A DNA stretch of 64,000 nucleotides from NCBI RefSeq assembly GCF_040807025.1, contig NC_090953.1, positions 2,293,501 to 2,357,500 of the forward strand, written 5' to 3'. Source of the DNA: Struthio camelus (lineage: Eukaryota; Chordata; Aves; Struthioniformes; Struthionidae). A program made the position numbers and the translations under genes. Positions 14,101 through 27,071 of this stretch are shown here, in pieces (the first letter of the stretch is position 1; each line of letters opens with the position of its first letter). The notes under the pieces were generated by a model. The model made no database searches and was not told the origin of the DNA. It saw only the letters and a list, made by a program, of their open reading frames with translations.

Positions 14101-14741
14101 ATCAACGAGCTTCGCCGGGTGACAGGAGACCCTCAACGCGACGCCCTCGGCGGGCCACCCGCGGCGGCGCAGCGGGGGCGGCTCCTTCCCGCCGGGGGCG
14201 GCTCCGCGGCCGCCTGTCAGCGCCGCCGCCGGGACGAGCCCGCTGCCGGCGGCTCCTTTCGGAGCCCCCTGGAAACTTTGCGGGGACCGGGGGGAGGCCG
14301 GCGGGAGGCCTCGCTCCCCACCGCCTTCGCCCTGAGGGAAGCGTGGGGGGGAAGGAGTGGTCGGTAACGGCCGTCCGGGGGCCGGGCGCTGAGGGGAGCC
14401 CTCCCCACCCCGCCGCGGCCGGCCAGGCCAGGGCAACGCCGCCGTGGCCCCCCGCCGGCTGCTCCGCGGGCCCCGGGGCGGGGGGGAGATGGAGGGGGGG
14501 GGCTCTGCCCGGCGGAGGGAAGGGAAGGGAGAACAGCTCCGCTCCCCGCCCCGCTCCGTCCCTTAGCCCCCGCTGCCGGCGGAGAGTCGCCGCCGCGGCG
14601 CGGCAGGGTGGCGGAGCGCCGCGCCGCCCGCGGAGGGAGGACGAAAGCGGAGGGAGGGGGAGAAAAAGGGAGGGGAGGGCGACGCGGGCCCCGAGCGCGG
14701 CGGCGAGAGGCGTCGCGCAGGGAATTGGAGCTGCGCTTTAC

Positions 14742-14765
14742 CTTTAGTTCCGCACTGTCCGCCAT
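14742..14765 (-). CDS. PIAS1: PIAS1 coding exon 1 (N-terminus of the SUMO E3 ligase PIAS1)
   Basis: Read on the minus strand, ATG at 14765-14763 opens MADSAELK, which is the conserved PIAS1 N-terminus. It runs directly into a splice donor (CTAAAG|GTAAAG, GT at 14741-14740) after eight full codons, phase 0. The ATG sits in a strong context (CAAGATGGCG) inside a CpG island, consistent with a first exon; the 5'UTR extends to roughly 14800-14870 but I cannot fix the start. PIAS1 is a nuclear SP-RING E3 SUMO ligase that modulates STAT1, p53 and NF-kB signalling; its SAP, PINIT and SP-RING domains are encoded by later exons outside this window. The identification rests on eight residues, the donor, and correct synteny with SKOR1 and MAP2K5 on the same strand. 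Confidence 0.88.
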
Positions 14766-14771
14766 CTTGCA
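14759..14771 (-). promoter_or_regulatory. PIAS1: YY1-like site overlapping the PIAS1 start codon
   Basis: The minus strand reads CAAGATGGCGGAC, a close match to the YY1 core (AAnATGGCGGC). YY1 sites just downstream of the transcription start, often including the initiator ATG, are typical of TATA-less CpG-island promoters. Confidence 0.6.
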
Positions 14772-14884
14772 ACTGCGGGCGCAGGCGCAGTGAACCCCGC
14801 CGGGACGACGCCGCCTCCCCCCGCCCTGCCCTCCTCTTCCCCCCCTCCTCCCACCCCCGCGCCGGCACGCAGCGTTTGAATCAC

Positions 14885-14896
14885 GGCGCCATTTTG
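14885..14896 (-). promoter_or_regulatory. PIAS1: Second YY1-like site upstream of PIAS1 ATG
   Basis: CAAAATGGCGCC on the minus strand repeats the YY1-type core in the same orientation, about 125 bp upstream of the first. It may mark an alternative, more upstream initiation site. Confidence 0.5.
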
Positions 14897-15954
14897 TCCC
14901 TCCCCCCGGGCTCCTCCGGGCGGAGGAGGGAGGGGGGCGGCTCTGCCTGCCGGGAGTCCCGGCGGCCGGTCGCGGTGAAGCTCCCGCGGCGCTGCGGCAG
15001 GAAGGGGACGAGCCCGCCCGCCGCGGTCCCGCCTCGCCCGCGGCTCCCTCCGTGAGGGGGAACGGGAAGGAGGCGGCCGCGCCGCCGGGCCGTTAGCGGC
15101 GGCCCGTTGTCGCCTGCTGTCTGTGGAGCCGCCGGACCCTCTGGAAGAGGAGGAGAGAGGTCGCTACGCATTCCTCTAGTCATAAGTTGATTAAAATAGG
15201 AATTTTGCCACTCCGCTTCCTGCTACTTAGTCTTTAAATTACCTCCCCCCCCCCCCCCGCGGAGTGGGAACAACGCGGGATTAGCGCAGGGTTTATCGGT
15301 TGGGGGGGGGGGGGCTCCCGGGCCGGTGTCGCCACAGGGGTCGTTCCCCCCCCCCCCCCCCGGAGCGGCGGGCCCGGGGAGCAGAGCGTCCTGCCGGGCG
15401 CCTTCCTCCGCCCCCGCTCTTGTACCAGCTGCGCCGCAAGAGGGTAAAAATTAATCATGTTATTGTTCCTCAACTCCTGCGCGGGCAGTTCAATGAATCA
15501 ATAAAATACCGTGCCCGCGGTTTTGGTTTTGGTTTTGTTTTCTTGCCCTCGTTTACGAAAAGCAAGAAAGACGGCCTAGGTTCTGTGTTTTTATGGGGCC
15601 TGCAGAACCGGAGCGGAGCTTTTAGATCTAAAATTGACCGCTGCATTTTTTTTGAGTTAAAGCTGGGCTCTTTTTAACAGCAGACCAGATCATATGGCGG
15701 GAAAAATGCATCCTAAAAATCCTATGTGATAAGATCACTGTTTTGGTTGTGAAGTCAGCTTAAATGTTAGCACTTAAGTCATGCACCTTAGTTTGATTCA
15801 GCTTCCTCGTACCTGTGAATTATTCTGTAATTACAGATTGCCGTGATGCTTTTTCTGCTTGTCCTTTCCCTTAAGGAAGGTCAGTATCGTCCATCCTTTT
15901 AAAGGAGCAACAGATGCAAAATTTGTCTTTTTTTTTTCATGACCTTTCTATAAA

Positions 15955-16115
15955 ATTCATCATACTTTCAGAAATGTTTATAAAGCACTTACATTATCTG
16001 TACTGCAAGATAAAATAGCATTAATATCTCCACTCTACAAATTAAAGAAAGCATGCTTGAGGCCACACAGGGAACCAGTGGTAAAGAGATTACCACTCAC
16101 GATTATTACTGAATT
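15955..16115 (-). mobile_element. MIR-type SINE relic
   Basis: The plus strand shows the reversed MIR pattern: a block like ATAAAGCACTTACA, then TATCTCCACTCTACAAATTAA (the inverse of the GTAAAATGGGGATA region), then GGCCACACAGGGAACCAGTGGTAAAGA, the inverse of the conserved core. It is diverged and lacks the tRNA-like head. Boundaries are approximate. Confidence 0.6.
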
Positions 16116-16494
16116 ACAGTTTGTCTCCCATCTGACCTGAATAGTTCACCACAATTTAGAATTAGGTAGTTTCCATTGAGAGAAAAATGTGACAGCGCTA
16201 TCAAATATCTTTCTAGCAAGCAGCTTTTTGATACCAGCCCGTTTATTGGTAAGAATATGTACGAGGTCCCGTTTCTCTGAACAAAGGGAACAGCCTGCAC
16301 CTCTCTGCAAACAGCATTTCATGCGGAAGCATTCCCCGACTGTGTCTTGAGGCTGGATTGACAGGAAAACCCAGGTGCATCTTGTGACTCCTCTCTGGTA
16401 CCCCTCTTTCTTCTCCAGGCCATCGAAACATCCCATTCCCACTGCAGAGATGCCAAGTATCCACTGTTCTCCTCGATTCCTGTTACAGTTCTCA

Positions 16495-16532
16495 ATGTTC
16501 AGCCTCTGCATATATGTTCAGCCTCTGCATAT
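16495..16532. repeat. 19-bp perfect tandem duplication
   Basis: ATGTTCAGCCTCTGCATAT occurs twice head-to-tail without mismatch (16495-16513 and 16514-16532), in otherwise unique sequence. Confidence 0.95.
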
Positions 16533-19500
16533 CAAATCAAGCACTCAGAAAATGAGAAACAGTTAGAAAAGACCGATAAGTAATATTAAGAGACTCTGGC
16601 TTAACACTGTATGTAATGAAGAGTTATCACTGTGCCTAAAACACTGGCTGAGGAGGGGGACAAGGCTCTAGGCAAGATATCTAAAAAAAAATAAAAGTCA
16701 GATGACTCCCCAGTCTGCCCACATGTGCCATAATTAGCTCATCTATTTCAGTGGTCTGAACTAGCCCAGTTTAGAATACTTCATTTTGAATGATAAAATG
16801 CTTAATAACCATGATCTGATATGATCCATTAGTTTGTTTCTAGTAATTTAAAGAAATTGGCAAGAAGATCTAAAACTAGATTAATGCGTATCTTTTTTTT
16901 TTCAATTTTTTTTTTTCCTGAAAGAGCCTTGCTGCGCAGCAAACAGTTTTATCTTCTTCTTCACTTCCTACTAAATTCAGTGGGATGTGGACATGTGCTT
17001 AAGTGCTTTGCTAAATCATGACATAACACTATCAAACCTGACACATGGCCATAAACCACAGCGTCCCTTTTCAAAACTTGCTTTAAATAAAGCAGGCTGA
17101 GAATGCCTTCAGATACATTAAAATAAGGAAGTAAACTAAATGAGAGGGCACAAAATGCTGAGTTCAAAGTGATTCTCCCTCAATACTGTAAACATATACA
17201 AGGTCGAGTTGTTTGCAATATTACTCTTATGTTGCTATTTTACCAATATGAGTTAATAAACCAAGAACTTGGCAAACTTTTAAGGACTATGGTAGCAACA
17301 AAAATAGACTGCAAAAAAGACTTTATCCTACATGATGAAAATTTTTCAGTATTACGCAATGTCAAAATAAAGCACAACCCTTTGTGAGAGGACATGCAGC
17401 TGAACCATTAACATAGCAAATCGCTACTTACACCAGTGTATTCAGATTTGACACTTTTTCGTCTATGTGCACTTTTGAAGACAGAGCTATTACAGGCCCT
17501 TTATTTTTCAGTTTGAACTTCTGATAGTCACTTCTTTAATGCAATATACACTTAAGTATGAAAAAGGAACTTAATGTGAAAAACAATCTGAGCTTCTATT
17601 TCTAGACAATTATTTACATGTAATTAAATTTTGCTCCTCTCTGCTCCCTCAGACTTACATGACGGTTTCTTTGGCAAGAAAATACTTTGTCAACTCAGAG
17701 TAATTTTCAAAGCTGCTCTCAGTTGCTCCAGCTCTGCTGCAATTCTGTCAACGACAGCAACACTCAGACCTCTTTGTCAGGATTCGCTCCCTCTTCAGCT
17801 CAAAAAGACGTGCTCCTCCAGTCGTGCAACCAGCCTGTAACTGGAGCAGGTGAGAGCACCTCCAAAATAGCCTTCCACTTGTCGGTCTTCTCTATTTTTC
17901 TGAGCTAAAAATACTTTTTTTTTTTTCTTTTAACCTTTTGCGGGGGGGAGGGAAAGAGAAAGAGAAGTAAAAATAAAGATCGGGGATTTTCCTCAAACGT
18001 TCAGGTTTACGATATTTTCAATTCCCAGTTTTCAAAGGTTCGTTTCCCCTTTTTGCCAGATTGCAATAAAATAAATGACTTCCAGAATCTACCTTCCACC
18101 CTGATTTCTTCCATTCTGTAACCATCCCAAAAATTTATCATGTCACATAACTCATTTTCTGAAAACTATGTTCAGACACAATAACATTTTTAATAGAGAT
18201 ATGCAGTTTTCATACCGACACGTTGTTTTCATTAGTTTGAGCCTCTAAGACTGTCTCCTCTTTTTGTAGTAGTCCAAACTTACTCTCTGCTCAAAAGCAA
18301 GCTGGGGGTGGGGCATTTTTGCTCCTGAGTATAAATAAAAAGTTATTTAAAAACTCATTCTCTCTCAATGAATCTGTTTCCTGTTAGAAAAATATGACTG
18401 TACTGTTAAAAAACATCTCTATTCTTGAGATTGTTGGAGGCATACAAAACACTGAGATGTGTCCCTGAAATAGCCTTTTCTGGAACATTTTAGTGAAAAT
18501 AACTTGGATGCATAGGAAGAAAACGGAGCAGCCGGTATGTCAGATAAACTAAGTCCGTTCAATTCTTTATATGCAGTGTATGTGGACTTGCTCCGTATGA
18601 TATACAGTAAGCTTAACAATGTCAAATAACACCAAAACCAGGCTAGTACATACAATTTCCCCTAAATTCACTTTCAAGTGCAACATTATAGTATATTACT
18701 GTCATCCCTCAGATTGGGCCCAGAACAAAGCCTGCTACATATTTAGAAAAGTAATATTCATTACATCTTTGCTGCCTGTGTTATTAAAATTTACAGCAAG
18801 GGAGTTTATCAAATAAAATCCTAAATTGGAAAAAGATGCTGGACCATATTGTTAATGCCACCTCTTTTATATCCTTAGATCTCCTGATATAACAACATTA
18901 TTGCAATATAGAAAGTACATGTAAATGAGTTACTATAATCTTTAATTACATATGCAGTGTTACATTTGCGTATTTCCTGGTTTTTGAGTTCCTAAACATC
19001 AACTTATCTTATTCCTGAATACATATGGGTGCAGTTTATAACACCAAGCACTCAAAACCTATCTGGGTCATGATACAAACCTTTTCTTTTCCTGTTGTGA
19101 TTTTCATAAATCTTTTCAAAAAGTTAATTGTACTCTCTGATATTTGAATGCCCTGTATATTGTATTCCCTGCCTGGAATTATGCATTCCAAGTGGAGTTC
19201 AGCTCCCTATGTACTTTACTGCTAGACAAAGAGTTGCAGCTGCAAGACAATAGTAATAGGAACAACAATTAGCCCATTCTTTAGAACTATTTGCTTAGCC
19301 TTTTCCACCCTAATGTCAATGGATGATACGTGTTTGCTAATAGTACTCTGCTCACGTTCTTAAAGCTCGTCCTTCATAATTGAGCGGTTTTACATTTGGA
19401 CTGCGTCAAATGAAGTATCAGTTGTGTCAAGCTGAGACCAAGTTTTACAGCTAGGACAAACAGAATGAGGTCTCTCCGTCTGGTTCCCCAGGCAGCAGCC

Positions 19501-21859
19501 TCCACCCTCGTCCAGCCACACCGCGCAGGGCCTACGGCTTCTGGACATCGCCTTCTGTCCCCTTCCTTTCCGATTGTGCACCTTTGTGGAGCTCAGGTGC
19601 AAGAAAACAGAAATGGTTGGTTTACCTCTGAACAAGCAAGAGAGGTGTTTTGTGCAAAACACATTCATCTAGCCTACTTTGATACCTAATGACAGCAATC
19701 TCAACAGCAAAACTGCTTTACATTTGATGAATTTGATGTCATTTGGAGGACTGCTTTCTTTACCAAAATGAGGCATATATGTTACTTACAGATAGCACTA
19801 GGTGAGAAGATAACAGATCGCATCCTGCTGCTCTTACTGCTTTTAGGTAACTTTTATCCCAGGAAAACTGCCGCTGCTGAATGGTTTTAGTTCTGTATGT
19901 GCATTTGCTCACTTTTCTCTGAACTTTTATTTGAATTATCATGTTTTTCTTTTTTTAATCAAGGCTAGAATAGTTTTTTCACTGAGAAGAAACGGTCGTT
20001 CCTGAGATATTCATCCACACTTGTGAAAGCATTTCCTTTGGCTGAGTCGAATCCAGATTTTGTCAACAAAATTCCATTTCACTGAGTCACAATTGTGATT
20101 TTTTATCATTAGCACCCATTTTCATAAAACATAGGCACAGCACAAGAAGACAAAGTAGAGCAACTGCAACAGGCCACAGCCAATTCATAGTGAGATTTGC
20201 AGTGTGTGGTGCTATTTTCAAAGCCAAGCAATACTTCGAGCACTGGATGCCTCAGAAGCCTGACATGGGCCCAGGACAATTCAAACATAAGGACAGAAAA
20301 CTACAGAAAGTTACATCTGTCTTCAAAACATCTTCAGAGAAGTGAGGCAAATTTTTATTAAGCCATATAGACTTACAACAGCGACAGAAACTAGTTTTGA
20401 CTGCGACAAACTCTTTCATTCCAATTAACAAGTTATTTTATATAGGAGGGCAAGGCCCTAATGCTTAGTAAGTTACCTTCTGTAGATACTGAATAAATTC
20501 CTCCTATGACAGAGAAAAAAAAAATCAAGGTGCTAAACTTTACCAAACGAGGGTTCAGCACAAGTCCCTGTTACAATGTTATGTGAAGGTCTTGTGTTCC
20601 CCATTCTTCTGCAGTCACATGGTAGGTGCAAAATGCTGCCATTGTCATATGGTCCTGCTTTGGTAAAAATTTTGTTTGAGGCGTTAGAGTCGTATACAGT
20701 GATCTAGAAGAAGACCTAGAGGCCTGTTACAGTTTGTGTCTCTTTTCTCCTTCCTCTCCTTCAACAGTTTTTTGGTGCTGCTACTTCCATTATGGAGCAC
20801 ACACGCCAGCAACGTAGGGTACATAGGAGCAGAGAGGGCGTTATGCTTCTAATCTCCCGTTCTTTAACTCTCACGTTGCCCAGCGTGGTTCAGAGCAGAG
20901 GTAGGTGAAATGCTGAATAAAATGCCAGCAGCTAGGCTATGCCTGCTAGCACGCAGATGGTATCTGGTACGAAGCGCTCACTTCTTCGTTTTTACATAAT
21001 CTCTATTTTTAAAGAATCACTTTACTCATGGGAACACTGTAAATAAAGCTGAGTTACAGTAGCAAATAGAGTTGAATTCAGATGGCTCATATGAAAACAG
21101 CAGAGCTAATTATACTGTAGTAATTACCTGAAAATTATATGTATGCTGTTGTTTTTCCACTAGTCAATACTGCTATTTTTGAACTTCGCATTGTTCTCAT
21201 GGCTCGCTGGAGTCATGCTGTCTCTGAATGGTCTCCTAGTCTCATCAGAAACCGAGGCTCTGGTTTGGGGAGAGTGTTTCTGAAGAAGTTCAGCTGCAGC
21301 ATGTGCTGCTTAGCCCAAATCTTTTGTGCTCACTTGCATTCTGCATCACAGTATATCCTCACTCAGTCTACACTGAGAAAATAAATCCATTTTAATAATG
21401 TTTTGGGTATGGATTATAAGATGCTGTCTCTACAGGAGGAGTCTAAAACTGCGTCCCATTGAGATTTACCCCTGCATGTTGAAAGACACCCATACACCCA
21501 TCAGTTTTGTTCCTCTGTTAATGCCCCTTTCCTCCCAGATGTCATTTCAACGACTGTGTTTCTAAACGAGCTCTTGGACAATACAGCGTCCAACCACGCG
21601 GACCTTCAGCAGAGGTGATGGACGGGACCCCAGTCCTGTCCTTCATGGGACTGCAAGCAAAGTTCACCCTAGCCCACTCAGGACCATTAATAACCGTGAT
21701 AACTGTGATTTTGAAGAGTTGTGTTTCCTCTCCTATTTTGGGTGTGGCAGACTTGTTGTCCATTTTTTGTTGTGGGAGCGACCAAAAAAAGCACCTGACA
21801 ACCAAAAGCAAACCCTAAGTGTCATACCACACTCCCAAGACGGGAATGTTGTCTAGCAG

Positions 21860-22075
21860 CAAGAGCAGGAGAATGGGAGTCAGGAATTTTTGGATCATTC
21901 CCAAATAGACTCCTGCTTCCTGCCCTGATTTTGACCAAGCAACGAGTAAAATGCACTTAAAATGACTTATTTATGAAATGGAGATAATAATAGGTATCTC
22001 CCTGGACTCTTGAGAGAAAATTAATCAGCATTTGGAAAGTACGTTGAGATTCTTGGATGAAAGATGATGGAGCTG
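21860..22075 (+). mobile_element. MIR-type SINE relic
   Basis: In order on the plus strand are GGAGTCAGGAATTTTTGGATCATTCCC (the end of the tRNA-like head), CCTGATTTTGACCAAGC, then GAAATGGAGATAATAATAGGTATCTCCCT and GGAAAGTACGTTGAGATTCTTGGATGAAAG. This succession follows the MIR/CORE-SINE consensus including its 3' half. Divergence is high, as expected for an amniote-age element. Confidence 0.65.
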
Positions 22076-22439
22076 GAATGCTAGCAACATTAAATACCTT
22101 GGAATAATCTTAATATTTATTGCATACTGTGCTTTCATCTTCAAAGCTGTTTAGTAACATTGATGATTTAACAAAGACAAATATTAATAAAGACCATATT
22201 TACCCATAAATATTAGTCTCCCAAAGCATATATAAATAGGTCTACCTCCAGTTTAAAAATACTTGAAGAAAACCTAAGCACCAGCTCTGGTAACATGCAG
22301 TAAATCCCTAGTGGGGCTGTCCATAGCAAACCTACTTTGAAATACAAATTATTAGTTTACGCTTTTAACGAGGATAACCGGACCCTGGGTCTAATCTAGC
22401 AGCACTGAAGTTACTGGCAGATTATCACCAACTTCCAGG

Positions 22440-25400
22440 GGCAAAAAATGAGACTGCTAAGGACAAAGAGCGAGCAGCGGCTAGAAACGACCGCTGCTGG
22501 GCCAGGGAGCGCACGCAAGGCTGCCGGGAGCGCGGGAAGCGCAGAGCCGCCGGGCCTTTCCCCAGGGCTCTGCGAGACAGCAGCGCTCACCGGCTCGCGC
22601 TGCAGGAGGGTAGCACAAGTTCGTTGCGTCTGCGCAAGAAGTTACAGAGAACTGAGAAACACGTTGTGCCACCGGGAGTGATACGCACGCGCCCATGGTA
22701 TTTCTTAGTCAATGTGCAGAACTGAAAAGCTTCGGGGTGAACAGTCAGGGCATCCCAGACCAAACACTTCAAACTTTCCTTGCAAGAAATTGCCCACGTG
22801 AAAAAAACGCATATACTTGTTGGCACAGACGAGACTATCACATTAGCACTGGGAAACACAGCCCAGCAATTTACTGAAAACCAGTAAATGAGATAGTCCT
22901 TCCAAGTGCATTATCCGCATCGATTTCAAACCTATACTTAAAGAACAGCTAGGGACTTCTCCTTTTGTGTTTTATTTTCCAGTCACCTTCCCCAGCAGCT
23001 CAGTCTCTTCAGCTGTTAGGATAAATAAAGCCACAGAAAAAGCATTCTCTTGTTATTTTTCCCCCTATTTGTTTTGAATTAAACACATTTCCATAGGTCT
23101 CCTTTATCACAGCAAATACAGAGAGTGCCTGGCGCTCTCCACTGTGATGCACACCAGGACGTGTTCCAGGACGTAATGGGCTATAATAGATTTTTAAAAA
23201 TCTATGGTGTACTTCATGGACTCTGGAGGTCATTTTAGGCAGCCCATCAATGTCCACTATCGCTCTTTCTGCGCGGCGTGTTCTCCGCGCACCGCTGTCT
23301 GCACTCGCCAGATGTGCGCTGCACAGACCCAAAGCAGTTCTCTCCTCTCTCCGGACTTGCTCTGGGAAAAGAAAACCCCACATTATCTGTGAAGCATTTT
23401 GTAGCCCAGTCTTGTCGAGTCTGCGTTGCTGCTCCTTCAGAGTTGGCTGAAGGCTTTACAAAGTTATTCGCAGATTAAAATGTCCCAGTTAATCGGCTAT
23501 ACAATAATTTTCAGGCAAAGCTTCAAATATGTTTGGTTTTGGATAGAAAGCAAATGTTACCTTTGGGAAATATGCTTATTATTAGCGTTAGACATAGCAT
23601 TTGGTTTACTTCCAATAGCTTTGCTGAATTATAGGGGTTTTGTTACTAGGGTGTTTTTTTTTTTTGGCATCCTGTATTCACGTATCGTGGTCCGGCACGC
23701 AATATCTTTTAGCATTTATTGTTTATGGGGCTACCAATCGGCAAAGCTTTTACAAACCTTACTCAGTCCGTACAACACCTAACGCATGGCAAGGACCCAG
23801 TCGAGAGCGTATCGCATCTCCGACACGGCCGCGCGGGGCTGGCGCGTTGAGACACAGGTAGCGTTTTGCAGGACAGGCAAAGCCCACGAGCAGGAGCCAG
23901 CGGCTCTGCCAACAGACGCGCCACAGCTGCCGAGAGCGATTTAGCCACGAGCGAGCCCGACAGCCGGACAAACAGCCAAGGTCTCCTTCGCCCCACGTGA
24001 TCGCGCCATAATCCTCCGTTTCTTTCCTAGATCAACAGGTTCCTCTTTATTTGCCCTCGTCAGCTCTTCGCACAAAGAGCCTTTTGTCTGCAGCTCTGAC
24101 CCAAACACACAAGACTTTTTTTTTTTTCCCTCCTGTCCGTTCTTGGCCATATGCTTTCAAATGGACTAATGGGCTTCCCAAGCAGCGCCTTGACCCCAAG
24201 GCGGGTGTGTGACAACATCTCCCTGTTTTGACATCGTAATTTACCCCCCGCCGGCGGCTCCGCTGGCAGCAGGAGCTGGTGCGTGGGCAGAACAACCCCG
24301 CAACAAGCCTCCGACCCGCTCTGCTCCGGGAAGCTCGGAGCAGGGCAGACCCAAAGCGGTCGAGAGCTGCTTCCTCACGGCCTCGGGAAGGTCACTAGCC
24401 GCGGTGCGGGACCAGCTATGGTGCACACGGCGGCGCGCCACGACAGACACCAGCCCCGAAGTCGCCTCGCGGACGCGCGGCAGCAAAACACCGAGTTCTG
24501 GGGGAGACGGAGGCTCCGTCCGCCGCTCCAGAAACGCGACGCTCAGGGAGAAGCCGAGAGACGGTAACGAAAAGTTATTTGCCCCGTTTCCTTGGTTTCC
24601 TGGACTACATCACCCCCCGGCACTCAGCCGACGTAACGGAGGGTGTAAGAAGGGGTGTTTACGTCCTCTCTGAATATTGCTAGTAACATTCTGCGTTTGA
24701 AGACAGTATTAAAAAAACTCATACCCTTTAACTGGTGCTTGCACCCAACTATCCTGGAAACCCTTCTGCTTTCCCTTGGGAATAGCTCCGGTGTCACATT
24801 TCTGCCCGACTCTTTCAGACCACGTGTCTTTGCCCATGCTGCCTCATGGCATAACGTGGTTTTGCTCAAGGTAAAATCATCTTACCCTGGACCCTCAAGG
24901 GTGTCTTCCAAAGACACGTCGGGGTGGCAGGGGGAACCTGCTCTCTTCTAGCGCTCAAAAAATAATTTTTTTTTTTTAGTTTTTTTTTTTTTCCCCCCAA
25001 AGATTTGTATTTAACGTGTCTGTCTTCCAGAGAGCGGGGCTGCACGTGACCCCACTTCATTCGGCAGCCGCTACCCCACGCGTCTGACAGCGGCTGTGGG
25101 ATTTCGTAAGCGGAGCCTCCTGCTCTGCTGGTGCTCCAGACGAGGGAGGAGAAGGAAAGGGCTCCTTATCTCCGCACCCAGCCCTTATCTGAGCCTGCCA
25201 GCCGGGCCGGGCCAGCAGCAAGGGGCCGGACGGACGGCAACGTCTAAGGGGAAGCAAGCGCGAAGCTTAGGTGCACGTACGAGAAGGGGAAATCCTGCAC
25301 CCGAGAGCACCTCCCGCGTTGCAGCTGCTCCAGTGCCGGGTCGCGGGTGGGAGCAGCATGGTGCCGCGGGGCCCGGAGCTGGCAGGAGTCAACGGCCGCG

Positions 25401-26500
25401 AGTCCTGCGAGCCCAGCGGCCGAGCAGGGTGGTTTTGCAGGACACGTCAGCGCCCTCCTGAGCGTCCAAGGCGCTCGCAGCCGTCACGCGGGTCACCCCG
25501 CGGCAGCACGAGCGCCCGTTACCGAGACACGGCCACCTCCTCCGACCTACGAGGAAAACTCTTTGACGATCTGTAATGGGTACAGAGTTTTCAGGCAGAA
25601 ATGTGATGACAGAAGTTATATCAGAACCGCTGTTCCGTTAAATTGAACACTGAAACTTTTAATTGGCCCAAGATTTCTCTCTAAAGGGAAAGACATACAA
25701 TTTGTTCGGGACTGGTTGACAGATGGGGAAATTATGTCTCCCGTTATTGTTCCATTTGCTGAATTTAATAAAACTTAGCACTTACAAAGGACTTGGAGGG
25801 TGGGAAGAGCTACACAAATATCAGTTCTCTGGACAAGGAGGCAACAAAAAAAGGAGATGCAAGTGTCAGGACCTAATCCTGGAAGATGCTCAGTACTCAT
25901 AGCTAGTCAAGAAATCTGTCTTATCATTAGCATTACTAAGTGATTTTCCTGCTGTAAAGCAATGGAATAAATGGATGAGTTTAATATTAGACCTAAAAAG
26001 CAGAGCTGCACGAGATCCTTTCAGTTTGATGTCTCCACCCAACACACCCTCTCAAAACAGCAAGTGCTCTCTTCCAGATGGAATTTCCTTGCCTAGATTT
26101 GCAGGTCTTTAACTGAAGAGTTTTTTTCCTTTTGTACTAATAAAAATAGGCCATTAATACTATTTTCCAGATTTTCATCGAAGTTGTCCTGCGGTTTTCC
26201 TCCATCTAGGAAGAAAAATTCTTTAAAACTATAGCAAGAAATAACCGGCACCTCTTGGCCACTTCACTCGGAGGTGACAGCGCCGTTGGTCCTGTGCTCA
26301 CATCGGGGCTCTCTCGAACAACGAAAACTGCGTTAACGGGGCGTTACGGAGGAGACCGGAGGCCAAATCCTGCTCTCAGCAGCACGGCTATCGCACAGTC
26401 AGTTGCATCAGCGACGGTGCTGTACAGCAGCTGGGGACACAACCTGGTTCTTTGCTCCCCAGATCCCCACCCAGCACAGCGGCAGCTATGTGAAATCCGC
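22440..26500. other. Intergenic stretch with several CpG-rich patches, no gene recognised
   Basis: CpG-dense patches lie at about 22440-22690, 23770-24000, 24240-24570, 25080-25570 and 26250-26500, separated by AT-rich DNA. Reading frames of 60-150 codons occur inside them, but they overlap in several frames and show no protein family resemblance, as expected from stop-poor GC-rich sequence. They could be distal CpG islands or decayed promoters of noncoding transcripts. Confidence 0.4.
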
Positions 26501-27071
26501 TCTATCAAAAGGCTAATGGCCAGAAAGCAGGAAGAGGGTTAAAAAGAAAAAAGCAAAAAGCGTCAATAACCAATTGCTTCTTCCCTGCACAGCAGTAATA
26601 CAGCATTGCCTCACAGTTTAAAGCCTTAGGTCTGGTTTTAGGCACTCCGAGATGTGGACCAGCCCTGTTCAGGACACTGTGTACCACAACAAACAAGTAA
26701 ATTGTTCGCGTTTAATTGGAGTCTGTTCCTCCTTATCAGCCGCGCGGAGTTACAGAGCATACGTTCGCATACAGATCCTACTCTGATTAGAGCCCGCGAG
26801 CAGTGGAGCCTGGCAGCATCAGTGCAGCCTCATGAAAGCACATCGAGAGCCCCAGCCCTGAGCCCCGGCCCTCGCCAGCAGAAAAAACCAACAACCTAGA
26901 CTATGCCTGGGGTCTCCATGCTGATGAGAGCCCATATCTCACCTCCTTCCTCCCAAAGAGAGGACAGGTCTCCCGCACACCCGGCCAAGGCTGCACAGCC
27001 CACCTGACCATAGCCAGATGCTCTGACCACAGCGCAGTTCGGTAGATGGTCCTCAACCGCATTGCTTCACA

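Larger units (their letters stand above)
1..14741 (-). other. PIAS1: PIAS1 intron 1 (partial, runs off the left edge)
   Basis: Everything left of the PIAS1 exon 1 splice donor is first-intron sequence if PIAS1 continues leftward as expected. I looked for exon 2, which in PIAS1 encodes the SAP domain and would give a long recognisable minus-strand reading frame, and it is absent, so intron 1 is at least 14.7 kb here. The sequence is AT-rich, without coding signature, and carries two LINE relics, short homopolymers and one A36 tract. Apart from the elements listed separately I see no gene or RNA in 1-4380, 5310-7280 or 7380-13780. Confidence 0.8.
13780..15480 (-). promoter_or_regulatory. PIAS1: PIAS1 CpG-island promoter
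   Basis: A sharp switch from AT-rich flanks to very GC- and CpG-rich sequence surrounds PIAS1 exon 1. No TATA box lies at a sensible distance, which fits a housekeeping CpG-island promoter with dispersed starts. GC boxes (GGGCGG/CCGCCC) are frequent, and two YY1-like ATGGCG sites are listed separately. Long C- and G-runs (15245-15258, 15302-15314, 15346-15361) sit at the upstream edge. Whether the island also fires rightward cannot be decided from sequence; I saw no convincing divergent first exon. Confidence 0.8.
15481..22440. other. PIAS1-SKOR1 intergenic, AT-rich part without recognisable gene
   Basis: After the CpG island edge the sequence becomes AT-rich with no coding frame longer than background. 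I recognise only two MIR-type SINE relics and a 19-bp tandem duplication (listed separately). Confidence 0.6.

Noticed and set aside
1..14741. Search for PIAS1 exon 2 (SAP domain)
   Set aside because: No minus-strand frame resembles the SAP or following PIAS1 sequence, so the exon must lie further left.
13737..14747. Open frames of 180-340 codons over the PIAS1 promoter
   Set aside because: CpG-island and homopolymer artefacts (runs of Phe, Gly, Lys, Pro from T- and G-runs). Only the eight-codon PIAS1 exon is supported.
25730..25840. Possible further MIR fragment (ACAGATGGGGAAATTATG)
   Set aside because: Only one consensus-like block is recognisable and the flanks do not follow MIR order.
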